A stretch of DNA of 64,000 bases. It comes from Papillibacter cinnamivorans DSM 12816 (GTDB lineage: Bacteria > Bacillota > Clostridia > Oscillospirales > Oscillospiraceae). The stretch is taken from the NCBI RefSeq assembly GCF_900176335.1, contig NZ_FWXW01000008.1, positions 21,998 to 85,997 of the forward strand, given 5' to 3'. Position numbers and translations under genes: made by a program. The notes beneath the pieces were generated by a model. It was not told where the DNA came from. It searched no databases and saw only the letters and a list, made by a program, of their open reading frames with translations. Shown here piece after piece: positions 50,780-59,134 of the stretch. Position 1 is the first letter of the stretch, and every line of letters begins with the position of its first letter.

Positions 50780-51280
50780 ATGTCCAATTCCATCGACACG
50801 GTAAAAGCCTATTTCGCCTCTTTGGGCCGGACGGAAGAGATCCTGGAATTTTCCGTCTCCAGCGCCACCGTGGAGCTGGCGGCGCAGGCCCTGTCCGTGG
50901 AGCCCGCCATGATCGCCAAAACCCTCTCCTTTGAATCCGGGGATGGCTGTCTTCTGCTGGTAGCGGCAGGGGACGCCCGGGTGGACAACGTAAAATTCCG
51001 GGGTGAATTTGGCTTCAAGGCCCGGATGCTCTCTCCCGACAGGGTGGAAGCCCTCACGGGCCATACTCCCGGCGGTGTCTGTCCTTTCGCTCTTCCCCAA
51101 GGGGTGCGGGTATTCACCGATATTTCCCTTCTCCGCTTTCCGGCGGTATACCCCGCCTGCGGAAGCGATCACTCCGCCGTCCGGCTTACCTGCGATAACC
51201 TCTTCACCCTGTCCGGTAGCCTCAAGTGGGTAGATGTCTGCAAAGGGTGGCCGGCGGAGCCGCTTGCATCTGATCCGTGA
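50780..51280 (+). CDS. YbaK/EbsC-family aminoacyl-tRNA deacylase
   Basis: 166 residues. SVDTVKAYF-type start, AAQALSVEPAMIAKTLSFES, KFRGEFGFKARMLSPDRVEA and TGHTPGGVCPFALP match the Cys-tRNA(Pro)/Ala-tRNA deacylase fold, with the catalytic-site Lys in AKTLSF. Hydrolyses mischarged tRNA in trans. It probably shares the malQ transcript. The hairpin at 51317 ends the unit. Confidence 0.92.
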   Translation: MSNSIDTVKAYFASLGRTEEILEFSVSSATVELAAQALSVEPAMIAKTLSFESGDGCLLLVAAGDARVDNVKFRGEFGFKARMLSPDRVEALTGHTPGGVCPFALPQGVRVFTDISLLRFPAVYPACGSDHSAVRLTCDNLFTLSGSLKWVDVCKGWPAEPLASDP

Positions 51281-51316
51281 TACCGCTTCAAGAGGTAATT
51301 CGTATAAAACAACCAC

Positions 51317-51345
51317 GGCCGCACCGTTTCAAAAACGGTGCGGCC
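51317..51345 (+). terminator. Hairpin after the YbaK-type gene
   Basis: Stem GGCCGCACCGTTT / AAACGGTGCGGCC, loop CAA. No T run follows. Confidence 0.6.
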
Positions 51346-51510
51346 GCGGCTACTGTGGATTCACCGCGAAGCAATCGGCACAAATCACTTCCGGCAGCAA
51401 AGAAGAATACAAAATATAGTCATATACGGAGGTTGGGAGTACCTCCGCAAAAGAAGCAGCGTTTCTCAGAAAACCGCGGCAGAAGGGTTTTCAACAGCCG
51501 CCAGACGCAG

Positions 51511-52479
51511 TTAAAACTTACCGTGAAGCTTCAGCAGCTGGACCAGCATCTCATCCCGGAACCGGATGATCTCCTCATTTGTCCTGCCCTGTTCGGGGGA
51601 ACGGTTTTTCATTTCCTCGTCCACTCCCGCCTGAGCGATATCGGCCCACTCGTCAGGAATCTTTTCCCATTTTGCCATATCCGGCAGCCACATAGCGTTT
51701 GAGGGGGCCACCAGATTATTAATCATTCCCCGAATTCCCTGGTTTCCGCCTCCCAGCTGGAAGATGAGATTGGGACCCATGATCCCATATCGTAAACCCG
51801 GACCGTAGAGAAGCGCCTTGTCCGCGTCCTCCACGGAGCACACTCCTCTCAGCACAAGGTCCACCATTTCGCGGTACAGTACCGATTGGAGGCGGTTGGA
51901 AATGAAACCTAACGCTTCCTTTTGCAGGATCACCGGTTCTTTCCCGATTCCTTTATAAAAACCATATGCACATTGCAGGGCTTCGGGACTGGTCTTTTCC
52001 CCTTTTGTCATTTCCACAAGAGGGATCAGGTGCGGCGGATTATACGGATGGGCACCCAGGCAGCGCTCCGGATGGCGGGCTTCTTTCGCAATCTCCGTGA
52101 TGAGCAGCCCGGAGGTGCTGCTGGCGAATATGGCTTCGGCGGGAGCGTCTTTTTCTACTTCGCTGAGAATCTGCCGTTTGATCTCATACCTTTCCGGTCC
52201 CGACTCCTGAATAAACTGCGCATCCCGGACAGCGTCCCCTATTACGGGCGTAAGAGAAAGCCTGGATGAGATTTCCTTTCTCTCATCCGAATGGATTATT
52301 CCCTTTTCTTCAAAGAAATCCAGATTCTTATCGATCCTGGCATTCCCGGAGGCCAGAAATTCCTCTTTCACGTCGTAGAGATTTACCTCAAGCCCTTTAA
52401 GGATAAAATAGGTTGCCCAACTGGCTCCGATCAGCCCCGATCCAATGCAGGCAACTTTCCTGATCTTCTCCGCGTCCAT
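51511..52479 (-). CDS. 3-hydroxyacyl-CoA-dehydrogenase-family enzyme, carnitine-dehydrogenase/lambda-crystallin-like
   Basis: 322 residues. NAD-binding VACIGSGLIGASWATYFILK, SGPERYEIKRQILSEV, ASSTSGLLITEI, catalytic His in LGAHPYNPPHLIPLVEM and GFISNRLQSVLYREMV. The single-subunit form with HPYNPPHLIPLVE belongs to the L-carnitine 3-dehydrogenase / L-gulonate 3-dehydrogenase branch rather than true fatty-acid enzymes. It has its own sigma-54 promoter. The product of a carnitine dehydrogenase would be 3-dehydrocarnitine, a known BKACE substrate. Substrate is inferred, not shown. Confidence 0.88.
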   Translation of the reverse strand: MDAEKIRKVACIGSGLIGASWATYFILKGLEVNLYDVKEEFLASGNARIDKNLDFFEEKGIIHSDERKEISSRLSLTPVIGDAVRDAQFIQESGPERYEIKRQILSEVEKDAPAEAIFASSTSGLLITEIAKEARHPERCLGAHPYNPPHLIPLVEMTKGEKTSPEALQCAYGFYKGIGKEPVILQKEALGFISNRLQSVLYREMVDLVLRGVCSVEDADKALLYGPGLRYGIMGPNLIFQLGGGNQGIRGMINNLVAPSNAMWLPDMAKWEKIPDEWADIAQAGVDEEMKNRSPEQGRTNEEIIRFRDEMLVQLLKLHGKF

Positions 52480-52520
52480 ATCTGCGCCTCCTTATCCAAA
52501 TTGCATCTGTTATTATTTTA

Positions 52521-52536
52521 AGCAAGTTTCGTGCCA
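52521..52536 (-). promoter_or_regulatory. Sigma-54 promoter of the dehydrogenase gene
   Basis: Minus strand TGGCACGAAACTTGCT, a perfect consensus match. The start near 52510 is about 30 bases before the ATG at 52479. Confidence 0.9.
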
Positions 52537-52613
52537 TTTCCAGAAATTATCCGAAAAAAACGCTCAAGAGGCTTATTTTCAGGCTTTTCATGATTCTATC
52601 TTCAATGGGCAAT

Positions 52614-52664
52614 GAAAAAGCATCCCCCGGGGCTGTAGATGATTTTCTACAGTTCCGGGGGGAT
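52614..52664 (-). terminator. Terminator of the third activator gene
   Basis: On the minus strand a long hairpin (arms about 52645-52664 and 52621-52640, with the activator site CTGTAGA/TCTACAG as its top) is followed by CTTTTTC. It ends the activator transcript before the dehydrogenase promoter. One sequence thus seems to serve as both terminator and DNA site. Confidence 0.65.
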
Positions 52665-52762
52665 TATTTCTATCCGGGTTTCAATGCATTGGAGAGAAAG
52701 GTATCTCTCCCTCTGTAGCCATTTTTCTACTATTATTACCAGTGTATCTATTTCTCTACACT
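52633..52762. promoter_or_regulatory. Three related dyads, candidate enhancer sites
   Basis: Site 1 CTGTAGATGATTTTCTACAG (52633-52652), site 2 CTGTAGCCATTTTTCTACTA (52713-52732), site 3 GTGTATCTATTTCTCTACAC (52742-52761). Consensus TGTA-N5-TTT-N-TCTACA. They lie about 130, 210 and 240 bases upstream of the sigma-54 start, typical enhancer positions. Site 3 overlaps the stop of the activator gene. Confidence 0.8.
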
Positions 52763-54464
52763 ATATCTTCCTGCAGTCGATCCCATAGCTCTTTAATTTT
52801 TTATACAGGGCGGTCCTGTGGATACCCAGATGCTCCGCCGCGAGGCTCCTGTTTCCTCCCGCCGCCTGTACTGCGTCGCGGATGGCGGTGATTTCCGCCT
52901 GAGCCACAATGTCGCTGAGCAGCCTGTTTTCCAACTGTTTCCGGCTTTGGTTCCCTGCGCTGATGGTTTCTGGGAGGTCGCTCACGTCGATGATCCCATC
53001 TATCGTCACATTAGCCGCCCTTTCCAGCACATTTCTCAGCTCCCGCACATTTCCCGGCCAGTCATACTGTTCCAGGTCCGCTATCGCCCGGGGTGTGATA
53101 GTCTTGAAGAGCGGTCCGACCCCCTGAACCTGCCGTTCCAGAATATCCTTGCACAGCAGGGGGATATCCTCTCTGCGGTCTCTCAGGGGCGGGAGGGCGA
53201 TATCCACCACGTTTAGCCTGTAATACAGATCCTTGCGGAACAAGCCCTTTTTCACCAAATCGGCAAGATTCTCGTTGGTGCTTGCGATCACTCGGATATC
53301 GATACCGATACGCTCCTTGCCGCCGATCCTTTCGATCTCCCTCTCCTCCAGCACCCGCAGCAGTTTCGACTGCATGGCATAAGGCATGGATCCGATTTCG
53401 TCCAGCAGGACGGTCCCTCCGTTGGCCAGTTCCAGCTTCCCGATCTTTCCTCCCTTTTTGGCTCCGGTAAAGGCTCCTCCCTCGTAGCCGAAGAGTTCGG
53501 ATTCCAGCAGTTCCTGGGGGATGGCAGCGCAGTTGATTCGGATAAAAGGCTGGTCCCGCCGGCGGCTTAAGCTGTGAATCGCGTGTGCGAAGTATTCCTT
53601 CCCCGTTCCGCTTTCTCCCCGGATCAAAACGGTGGAGGAGGACAGGGCCGCCTTCTGTCCTGTGGCAATCCATCCTTTCATGGCTTCGTCGCAGGTGATG
53701 ATGTCCTCGAAGGTATAATGCGCCCGGTATGTGCTGCTGATCTCATTTTTATAACTGTCGATGGTGCTGGAAAGCTGCTTGATTTTCATAAAGGCGTCCT
53801 GATACTCCTGGAGATTCTTGAACATCACGACCCCCATGGCGCCGATCAACCGCCCGGCATGGAAGATGGGGTATCTGCGCCCGATCATGTCGTTTCCCCG
53901 GATGCGCTGGGTGGTGAACATCTCTTTTTTCCCCGTCCGTACCACAACATGGAGCCGGGTGTTTTCCAGAACCTCCTCCACCGGTTTTCCCAGCACGTCT
54001 TCCTCTTTGATGCCCAGAAGCCTTTCATAATGCCATTTTACAATCCGGGCCTGATCGTCCACCAGAACATAAGCCTGATATTCGCTGTCCAATATGTCCT
54101 TCAGGGTCTCCAAGCTGTCGGCGATAACGTCGATTTCCCTGGGAGGGCTCTCTTTCTCCTCTTCCCTGACGGCGAGGGTCCAGAACCGGCTTCCGGATTC
54201 AGACATGGCGGTTTTATATTCCACCGAAAGTGCTTTCCCGAAAATACTCAGGCTCTTCCTGCCGCTGCGGCCCTCTTCCGCATCCTCCAGAAAATGATGC
54301 TCCGCAAGGGTTTTCATCAGCGCCCCCTGTTCGTCCTCCGCGATTCCCATCAGTTCGCGGAAACGCCGGTTCGCCGTGGGATGCCCCTGCTCGTCCAAAA
54401 AAAGGACTCCTTCCGAGAGAAGGTCCAGCAGCCCTTCCAAATCCATCGCCTGATCGGTAAACAT
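52761..54464 (-). CDS. PAS-domain sigma-54-dependent transcriptional activator
   Basis: 567 residues from ATG 54464 (GGAGGAG upstream). Two PAS-like sensors: about 5-105 (GLLDLLSEGVLFLDEQGHPT) and 125-240 (YQAYVLVDDQARIVKWHYER). The AAA+ domain at about 270-505 has Walker A GESGTGKE, GAFTGA near 329 and TVLLDEIGSM. The C-terminal Fis-type helix-turn-helix is NRSLAAEHLGIHRTALYKKL. Located upstream of the carnitine-dehydrogenase-like gene in the same direction, with sites between. Ends TAG. Confidence 0.94.
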   Translation of the reverse strand: MFTDQAMDLEGLLDLLSEGVLFLDEQGHPTANRRFRELMGIAEDEQGALMKTLAEHHFLEDAEEGRSGRKSLSIFGKALSVEYKTAMSESGSRFWTLAVREEEKESPPREIDVIADSLETLKDILDSEYQAYVLVDDQARIVKWHYERLLGIKEEDVLGKPVEEVLENTRLHVVVRTGKKEMFTTQRIRGNDMIGRRYPIFHAGRLIGAMGVVMFKNLQEYQDAFMKIKQLSSTIDSYKNEISSTYRAHYTFEDIITCDEAMKGWIATGQKAALSSSTVLIRGESGTGKEYFAHAIHSLSRRRDQPFIRINCAAIPQELLESELFGYEGGAFTGAKKGGKIGKLELANGGTVLLDEIGSMPYAMQSKLLRVLEEREIERIGGKERIGIDIRVIASTNENLADLVKKGLFRKDLYYRLNVVDIALPPLRDRREDIPLLCKDILERQVQGVGPLFKTITPRAIADLEQYDWPGNVRELRNVLERAANVTIDGIIDVSDLPETISAGNQSRKQLENRLLSDIVAQAEITAIRDAVQAAGGNRSLAAEHLGIHRTALYKKLKSYGIDCRKI

Positions 54465-54544
54465 ATCGTCTCCTCCGCTTCCTTCTGCGCCGCTTGGCAG
54501 ATCTTCCTTCGGGCGAAATCCCATATCGCTTCGGCCTTCGCGGC

Positions 54545-55423
54545 CTATATGCCGTCCTTGCCGCTCCCCCGGGAGATATATTCATAGTAATCAAAGCGGG
54601 TGATCTCGGTAAAACCGCTGCTCCGGTACAGCCGGAGAGCAGCCTGATTTTCACTGTCGGCCTCCAGGGTAATATCCCGGCCGGGATACTCCCGGAGCTT
54701 TCCAAGCAGAAGCAGAAGCATATCCCTTCCGTATCCCATCCCCTGGTGCTCAGGCGCGATCCCCAGCCCGAAAATCGAGATCCCGTCTTCCCGGAGGCCC
54801 GCGTTGCACAGGCCGATCCGCTTCTCTCCCAGAAAGACGGAGAAGGTCCTGTTTTTCGGATCCTCCAGGGTTTTCCCCAGCATGGAAAGGGAAACCTCCG
54901 GGTCGCTGCCGAAAATCCGCACATCCAGGGCGGAAATCGCCTTCAGATCCCCAGGTCCTGCCTCTTCCAGGCGCAGCCGCCCGGGCGGTGCCGTTTCCGG
55001 AGCGCCTTCGAACTTCAGACGGTACTCAGAATGCTGCAGACGGCCTCCCAGGCGCCGTGCCGTCTCCTGTCCGTCCCGGCTCATTTTCTCACACACCAGA
55101 AGGATCCGGGAAACTCCGCAGCGCTTCAGTTCCGCTTCCGCTTCCCGCAGGAGAGCGGCAAAATACCCCCTGCGGCGAAATTCCGGATGAGTCACGGCAT
55201 ATACCTCCGCCTCCCGGGCCTCGGGCGCAAACACATTCAGAAACGACACAAGCCGCTCTCCCGCATAGAGCAGGAAGCAGCTTTTCATCCCGGGATTAAA
55301 ATTCATCCATGTATTCAGGGGAATCGGCGTCGTCTGCCCGTCCCGGAGGCGGCAGGACTTCTCCAGCTCCCGCAGCTGCAGAATCTGGGCGTCCTCCGGG
55401 CGGTTTCGGCTTTTTATTTCCAC
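54545..55423 (-). CDS. Tandem GNAT-domain acetyltransferase
   Basis: 292 residues with two GNAT modules. The first (about 10-140) has VYAVTHPEFRRRGYFAALLR. The second (about 150-285) has GLGIAPEHQGMGYGRDMLLL and RLYRSSGFTEITRFDYYEYI. Both acetyl-CoA loops look intact, unusual but known in mycothiol-synthase-like and related doubled GNATs. Acceptor unknown. It starts 49 bases after the FMN-binding gene and ends 80 bases before the activator start. Confidence 0.88.
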   Translation of the reverse strand: MEIKSRNRPEDAQILQLRELEKSCRLRDGQTTPIPLNTWMNFNPGMKSCFLLYAGERLVSFLNVFAPEAREAEVYAVTHPEFRRRGYFAALLREAEAELKRCGVSRILLVCEKMSRDGQETARRLGGRLQHSEYRLKFEGAPETAPPGRLRLEEAGPGDLKAISALDVRIFGSDPEVSLSMLGKTLEDPKNRTFSVFLGEKRIGLCNAGLREDGISIFGLGIAPEHQGMGYGRDMLLLLLGKLREYPGRDITLEADSENQAALRLYRSSGFTEITRFDYYEYISRGSGKDGI

Positions 55424-55472
55424 TTTTCGTTTCTCTCTTTCCGTTTTTCAGCCTCGGATACAACCGCAGCCG

Positions 55473-55874
55473 TTATGCCGTTTCCCCGTCCAGGGCGTCG
55501 GCTATGGCCAGGAGGATCACCTTGCTGCTGTAAGTAGCTCCCGAAACGGCGTCCACCTGGAGGGACTGGGTACGTACTACCTCCCCCGGAATAGATTCCG
55601 CCGCCTGTCCTTTTCCGTTCTTGTGCTCCACCAGCCGGATGCCGGTTATGACATGGTTTTCCACGGTCACCTCTACAGTGGCCGAAACCGGAAACACCGA
55701 ATACCGTCCCGTATAGGTGCCGTCCTCTATCCGCTGAAGGTCCGTCCGGGGAATTTCCGTCGTTTTCAGCGCGTCCAGATTCCCCTGGATCCGTCTCATG
55801 ACAACCGTCCCCGTTATCGCCAGAGCCGCCGCAACGATACATACGATGAGCAGGATTTTGATTCCTTTTTTCAC
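55473..55874 (-). CDS. Membrane-anchored FMN-binding (flavinylated) domain protein
   Basis: 133 residues from GTG 55874 (GGAGG nine bases upstream). N-terminal transmembrane helix (GIKILLIVCIVAAALAITGT), then an FMN_bind domain DGTYTGRYSVFPVSATVEVT ending DAVSGATYSSKVILLA. The Thr in SGAT is the expected site of covalent FMN attachment by ApbE. Such domains carry electrons outside the membrane. It follows the flavodoxin gene by 16 bases, suggesting a joined redox function. Confidence 0.9.
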   Translation of the reverse strand: MKKGIKILLIVCIVAAALAITGTVVMRRIQGNLDALKTTEIPRTDLQRIEDGTYTGRYSVFPVSATVEVTVENHVITGIRLVEHKNGKGQAAESIPGEVVRTQSLQVDAVSGATYSSKVILLAIADALDGETA

Positions 55875-55890
55875 GCTTCCGGCCCTCCGC

Positions 55891-56361
55891 TTAAAACATC
55901 CCGGAAAGGAGCGCCACCGTCTCTGTCGTCTGCCTTTCCCGGAGCTCTTCATCCTTCCAGGTGATCATGCCAAATTTTCCGATCTCAGCGCCCTTTTCTC
56001 GACAGGCGTTTTCCATCTGGGCGATGCTGCGGCTGCCGCCCATCCATTTGGGCGTCAGATGCCGGGTAACAAAAAAGCCCGTTTTCTTCCCCTTAAGAGA
56101 ACCGATCTGCTTAAGGTACAGCTTCATAGGCTGTGCCAGGGAGAACCCCTCTACAGGGCTTGCAAAAACGCACGCGTCGTAGGGTTCCACCGCGGGGGTC
56201 CCCGTCAAGCGGACTGCTCCGCCTTTCCCGGGGTCTCCGCCTTCTGCCGTAACCCGCTCCAGCCGAACTTCATGTCCGGCGGCCGCCAGAGTGTCCCGGA
56301 GCTTTTCCGCCACGGAAAGGGTATGCCCCGTGCGTGAAAAAACGATGATCCCGATTTTCAT
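55891..56361 (-). CDS. Flavodoxin-family protein
   Basis: 156 residues. FMN phosphate loop IVFSRTGHTLSVAEKLRD, YDACVFASPVEGFSLAQPMK for the flavin ring, and KKTGFFVTRHLTPKWMGGSR. Likely a flavodoxin-like electron carrier or NADPH:FMN reductase fold. Translated with the FMN_bind gene. The start at 56361 begins directly at the first strand. Confidence 0.9.
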   Translation of the reverse strand: MKIGIIVFSRTGHTLSVAEKLRDTLAAAGHEVRLERVTAEGGDPGKGGAVRLTGTPAVEPYDACVFASPVEGFSLAQPMKLYLKQIGSLKGKKTGFFVTRHLTPKWMGGSRSIAQMENACREKGAEIGKFGMITWKDEELRERQTTETVALLSGMF

Positions 56362-56450
56362 GATTCCGCCCCCTCCATTTTTTCGCCAGACGTTGTGTTT
56401 CTTTTATTGTATACCCGCCGTGCCCTTTCCGGCAACCGTTTCCCGGGGTT

Positions 56451-56804
56451 TTACACAGGCTTTACCCTACCCTTATAGGCAAACAGGGCGTTTCCCACGG
56501 AGATCATCAGGGCGATAAAAACGCAGATCCAGAAGCTCCGGATATACATCCCCGGCACAATCCAATCGGTGAGCCTCACCATCAGGGCATTGACCACGAT
56601 GCTGAAGAGCCCGAAGGTCAGGAGCGTAATGGGAATGGACACCACCTGGGCCACCGGGCGGATCACCAGGTTCACGAGCCACAGGACGGTTCCGGCCCCC
56701 AGAATAATCATGCCCGGCCATGCAAACCACACCCCTCCCGGAAACAGGACCCAGGCCAGAAGCAGCGCCGCGCAGCAGATCAGCCATTTAGAAAACAGTC
56801 TCAT
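56451..56804 (-). CDS. Phage holin family (4 TM superfamily IV, YvlD-like) membrane protein
   Basis: 117 residues, four hydrophobic segments. LWLVNLVIRPVAQVVSIPIT and LLTFGLFSIVVNALMVRLTD are hallmark stretches of the YvlD/holin-4 family. The name is historical; chromosomal members are often in envelope-stress clusters with SHOCT/YvlB proteins. Here the SHOCT gene is 1.2 kb upstream. ATG 56804 has AAGGAG at eight bases. Confidence 0.9.
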   Translation of the reverse strand: MRLFSKWLICCAALLLAWVLFPGGVWFAWPGMIILGAGTVLWLVNLVIRPVAQVVSIPITLLTFGLFSIVVNALMVRLTDWIVPGMYIRSFWICVFIALMISVGNALFAYKGRVKPV

Positions 56805-56928
56805 ATGCATTCTCCTTATAATACCATAAACGCGAAGCGTTTCCCGGTATCCGGCAAGATTCCGGTTCCGCCGGAAGGGCGGAACCAAATCGCACCGTCC
56901 GACCCGGTATCATAACCGATTACGGCCA

Positions 56929-57252
56929 TTATACCACGGATATTTTAATATACATATCCTCGGTTTCCACTTCCGCCAGGCTCCAGCCTCCCGTTTCCGC
57001 CATAATGCCCAGCAGCAGCCCATGGGCGATGACAGCTCCGGATCGGATCGTTTTCAGGGAAACCTTGGGCTTTTCGTTTCCCGTTTTTCTCCTCTCTTGT
57101 GAAGAAGAAAACAACGCCAGGACGGACATCAGGTCGGCGATCTCGTCCGAAAGCATCAGAACAAGGAAAATCGGAAACGGCAAAGTGATGCGGAACGGGG
57201 TTTTCCCCCTCACGCTGAAGGATACTATCAGGAACATGGCGGGTCTTACCAT
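56929..57252 (-). CDS. Hypothetical protein with one membrane segment
   Basis: 107 residues from ATG 57252 behind GGAAAGGTG, overlapping the sfsA stop by seven bases. A hydrophobic region (PFPIFLVLMLSDEIADLMSV) is followed by a basic, polar part and an acidic end. I know a similar short ORF after SHOCT-type genes in Clostridia but no function. It closes the DUF2089-SHOCT-sfsA operon. Confidence 0.65.
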   Translation of the reverse strand: MVRPAMFLIVSFSVRGKTPFRITLPFPIFLVLMLSDEIADLMSVLALFSSSQERRKTGNEKPKVSLKTIRSGAVIAHGLLLGIMAETGGWSLAEVETEDMYIKISVV

Positions 57253-57980
57253 ATCGCACCTTTCCTTCCTGCGGAAATTCCTTCCGTCTCCGACTGCCGG
57301 TCCAGCAGAACCGGAACCGGCCGATCCACGGTAATTTCGCCGGGCTCCACACGGCACTGAAGGGCCCGGATTTCCACTCCTGCCGCCTGGGCCTCCCTCA
57401 GGGCAAAGCCGAATTCCGGCTGGGTCTCCCAATTGGGCATGAAGCGATCGGCGCAGTCCATCTGGACGATGAAGAAGACAGCCGCGCCGAACCCCTCGCC
57501 GGCGGCTCTCGTGAGTTCCCGCACATGACGCAGGCCCCGGAGGGTGGGCGCGTCGGGAAACCGGACGGTTCCGCCTTCCTCCAAGGTCACGCCCTTTACC
57601 TCCACAAGATGGACCCGGCTTTCCGTCTCCACCCGGAAATCCAGGCGTGAGGCGCCGTAAACCGTCTCCGCCCGGATTTTAGAAATTCCGGCAAGCCAGT
57701 TTTCCGTGGAAATCCATTCCCGGAACAGGCGGTTGGGAGCCTGGGAATCGATATTGATGAGCCGGTTTCCCTTCCGCACCGTCACCAGGTCGTACCGTGT
57801 TTTGCGTTCTCTTTTTTCAGAACGGCTCAGCCAAACCTCCGTGCCCGGCAGCAGAAGCTCTGTGCACCTTCCGGTGTTTTTCACATGGCATACTTCTTCC
57901 CGTCCGTCCAGCAATACTCTCGCGATAAACCGATTGGGCCGTTCCAGAAAGACTCCGGGACGAATGCTGTCATATCTCAT
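57246..57980 (-). CDS. sfsA: SfsA family DNA-binding protein / nuclease-like
   Basis: 244 residues. FLERPNRFIARVLLDGREEV, HVKNTGRCTELLLPGTEVWL and RLDFRVETESRVHLVEVKGV are the family blocks; the last contains the PD-(D/E)xK-like core. FPDAPTLRGLRHVRELTRAA follows. E. coli SfsA was first tied to maltose gene expression; the biochemical role is unsettled. Third gene of an operon with DUF2089 and SHOCT genes. Confidence 0.95.
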   Translation of the reverse strand: MRYDSIRPGVFLERPNRFIARVLLDGREEVCHVKNTGRCTELLLPGTEVWLSRSEKRERKTRYDLVTVRKGNRLINIDSQAPNRLFREWISTENWLAGISKIRAETVYGASRLDFRVETESRVHLVEVKGVTLEEGGTVRFPDAPTLRGLRHVRELTRAAGEGFGAAVFFIVQMDCADRFMPNWETQPEFGFALREAQAAGVEIRALQCRVEPGEITVDRPVPVLLDRQSETEGISAGRKGAIW

Positions 57981-58048
57981 GCCGTTTTTCCTCCCGGTTT
58001 TTTTATCCGGCAGCCCCGGAAGCTTCTTGCGGCGGAGCGTCCAAGTCT

Positions 58049-58468
58049 TTACTCCAGATAAATTCTGACTTTCGCCGCGTCTTCTCCCTCGGAATCGATG
58101 TTCACAAGGTCCTCTTCGGAGGCTTCCTGAATAGCCCCGTCCATATCCCGTATCATAGCGGCCAGGTCTACTCCGCTTTTATCCAGTTCCTCTTTGGCCT
58201 CCCTGGGCAAATTTTTCAGAATTACCGGGCCGAAGGTCTTGACCAACGACAGGGGGATGGCCACATTGACCTTCGCTTTTTTCGAATTTTCGTTGGAATC
58301 CACCAAAACCCTCAGCTTGGTGGGTTTTCTTCCCCGTCGGTCTTTCAACTCAACGGGCTGCGCCTTGTCTTCGCCCCGTTCCTTCAGGGCGTCCAGCAGC
58401 TTTTCCGCCTCTTCCACCGTGAGTTTTCCTTCGCTAACCATCGTAAGAATTCTCTCGCGCTCATTCAT
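58049..58468 (-). CDS. SHOCT-like domain protein (YvlB N-terminus type)
   Basis: 139 residues. The N-terminal SHOCT-like hairpin NERERILTMVSEGKLTVEEA and EKLLDALKER is followed by a beta-rich part (KVNVAIPLSLVKTFGPVILK) and an acidic tail. Often next to DUF2089 regulators and membrane proteins in stress operons. The start 58468 overlaps the DUF2089 stop by eight bases, so coupled translation is likely. Confidence 0.88.
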   Translation of the reverse strand: MNERERILTMVSEGKLTVEEAEKLLDALKERGEDKAQPVELKDRRGRKPTKLRVLVDSNENSKKAKVNVAIPLSLVKTFGPVILKNLPREAKEELDKSGVDLAAMIRDMDGAIQEASEEDLVNIDSEGEDAAKVRIYLE

Positions 58469-58874
58469 GCTCTTCTCTTCCTTTCTCGTCGGAAAAGTCG
58501 ATCCGCCTGCCCGATAAAAGGGCGGCCGCCTCGTCGGCTGTGATCTGCTTCCGCTCCAGCATATCGAATATTTTTTCTGAGGGGACCTTTTCATCCTCGC
58601 GGGCCGTTTCCTCCGGATACAGCTGCCGTAAAAGTTCCTCCAGCAGTCCCCGGACAGTGGGATAAGAGATGGAAAGGGTTTTCTCCACTTCCCGGATATT
58701 TCCCCTGCTCTTTAAAAACGCATCCAGGAAGGTCTTCATCTTCTCGTCCAGGGCACAGAATTTGCACGGGGCAAATTTCCCGCCGATTTCCGTGCGGCAT
58801 TTGGGGCATGTCAGTTTCGTGATTTCCAGGTTTCCGGAACATACCGGGCATCTGGAAGGCATCGCGTAATCCAT
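58461..58874 (-). CDS. DUF2089-family zinc-ribbon regulator
   Basis: 137 residues. CPVCSGNLEITKLTCPKCRT is the zinc ribbon, then an HTH-like domain LDAFLKSRGNIREVEKTLSI and SYPTVRGLLEELLRQL. The C-terminus repeats a SHOCT-like helix (LERKQITADEAAALL). Probably a transcription regulator of the operon it heads. Start follows AGGTGA. Confidence 0.92.
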   Translation of the reverse strand: MDYAMPSRCPVCSGNLEITKLTCPKCRTEIGGKFAPCKFCALDEKMKTFLDAFLKSRGNIREVEKTLSISYPTVRGLLEELLRQLYPEETAREDEKVPSEKIFDMLERKQITADEAAALLSGRRIDFSDEKGREEHE

Positions 58875-58893
58875 GGTATCACCTCGTGCTTAA

Positions 58894-58922
58894 AATTTAT
58901 CATTATTATTTTACTTTGTCAA
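58894..58922 (-). promoter_or_regulatory. Promoter of the DUF2089-SHOCT-sfsA operon
   Basis: Minus strand TTGACA (58922-58917), 17-base spacer, TAAATT (58899-58894). The leader to 58874 is only about 15 bases. The region to 59134 is very AT-rich and holds no gene. Confidence 0.65.
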
Positions 58923-59134
58923 TATTTTTATTGATTTTTTTAATTTTATTATTAATTATTTTAATTTTTTCCATGGATTGTTCTTTGCTTCTGCCGCTTT
59001 CCGCTTCGCCCATCAACTGTTAGTTTATCCCTTTCGTTACTGTTTTTTCTTGATCAATATTCCCGCATCTGATACTATATGCTCATAGGTGTTTCGATTC
59101 CCCGCGATTCACTTTTATAAAGGGTGATTTTCCG

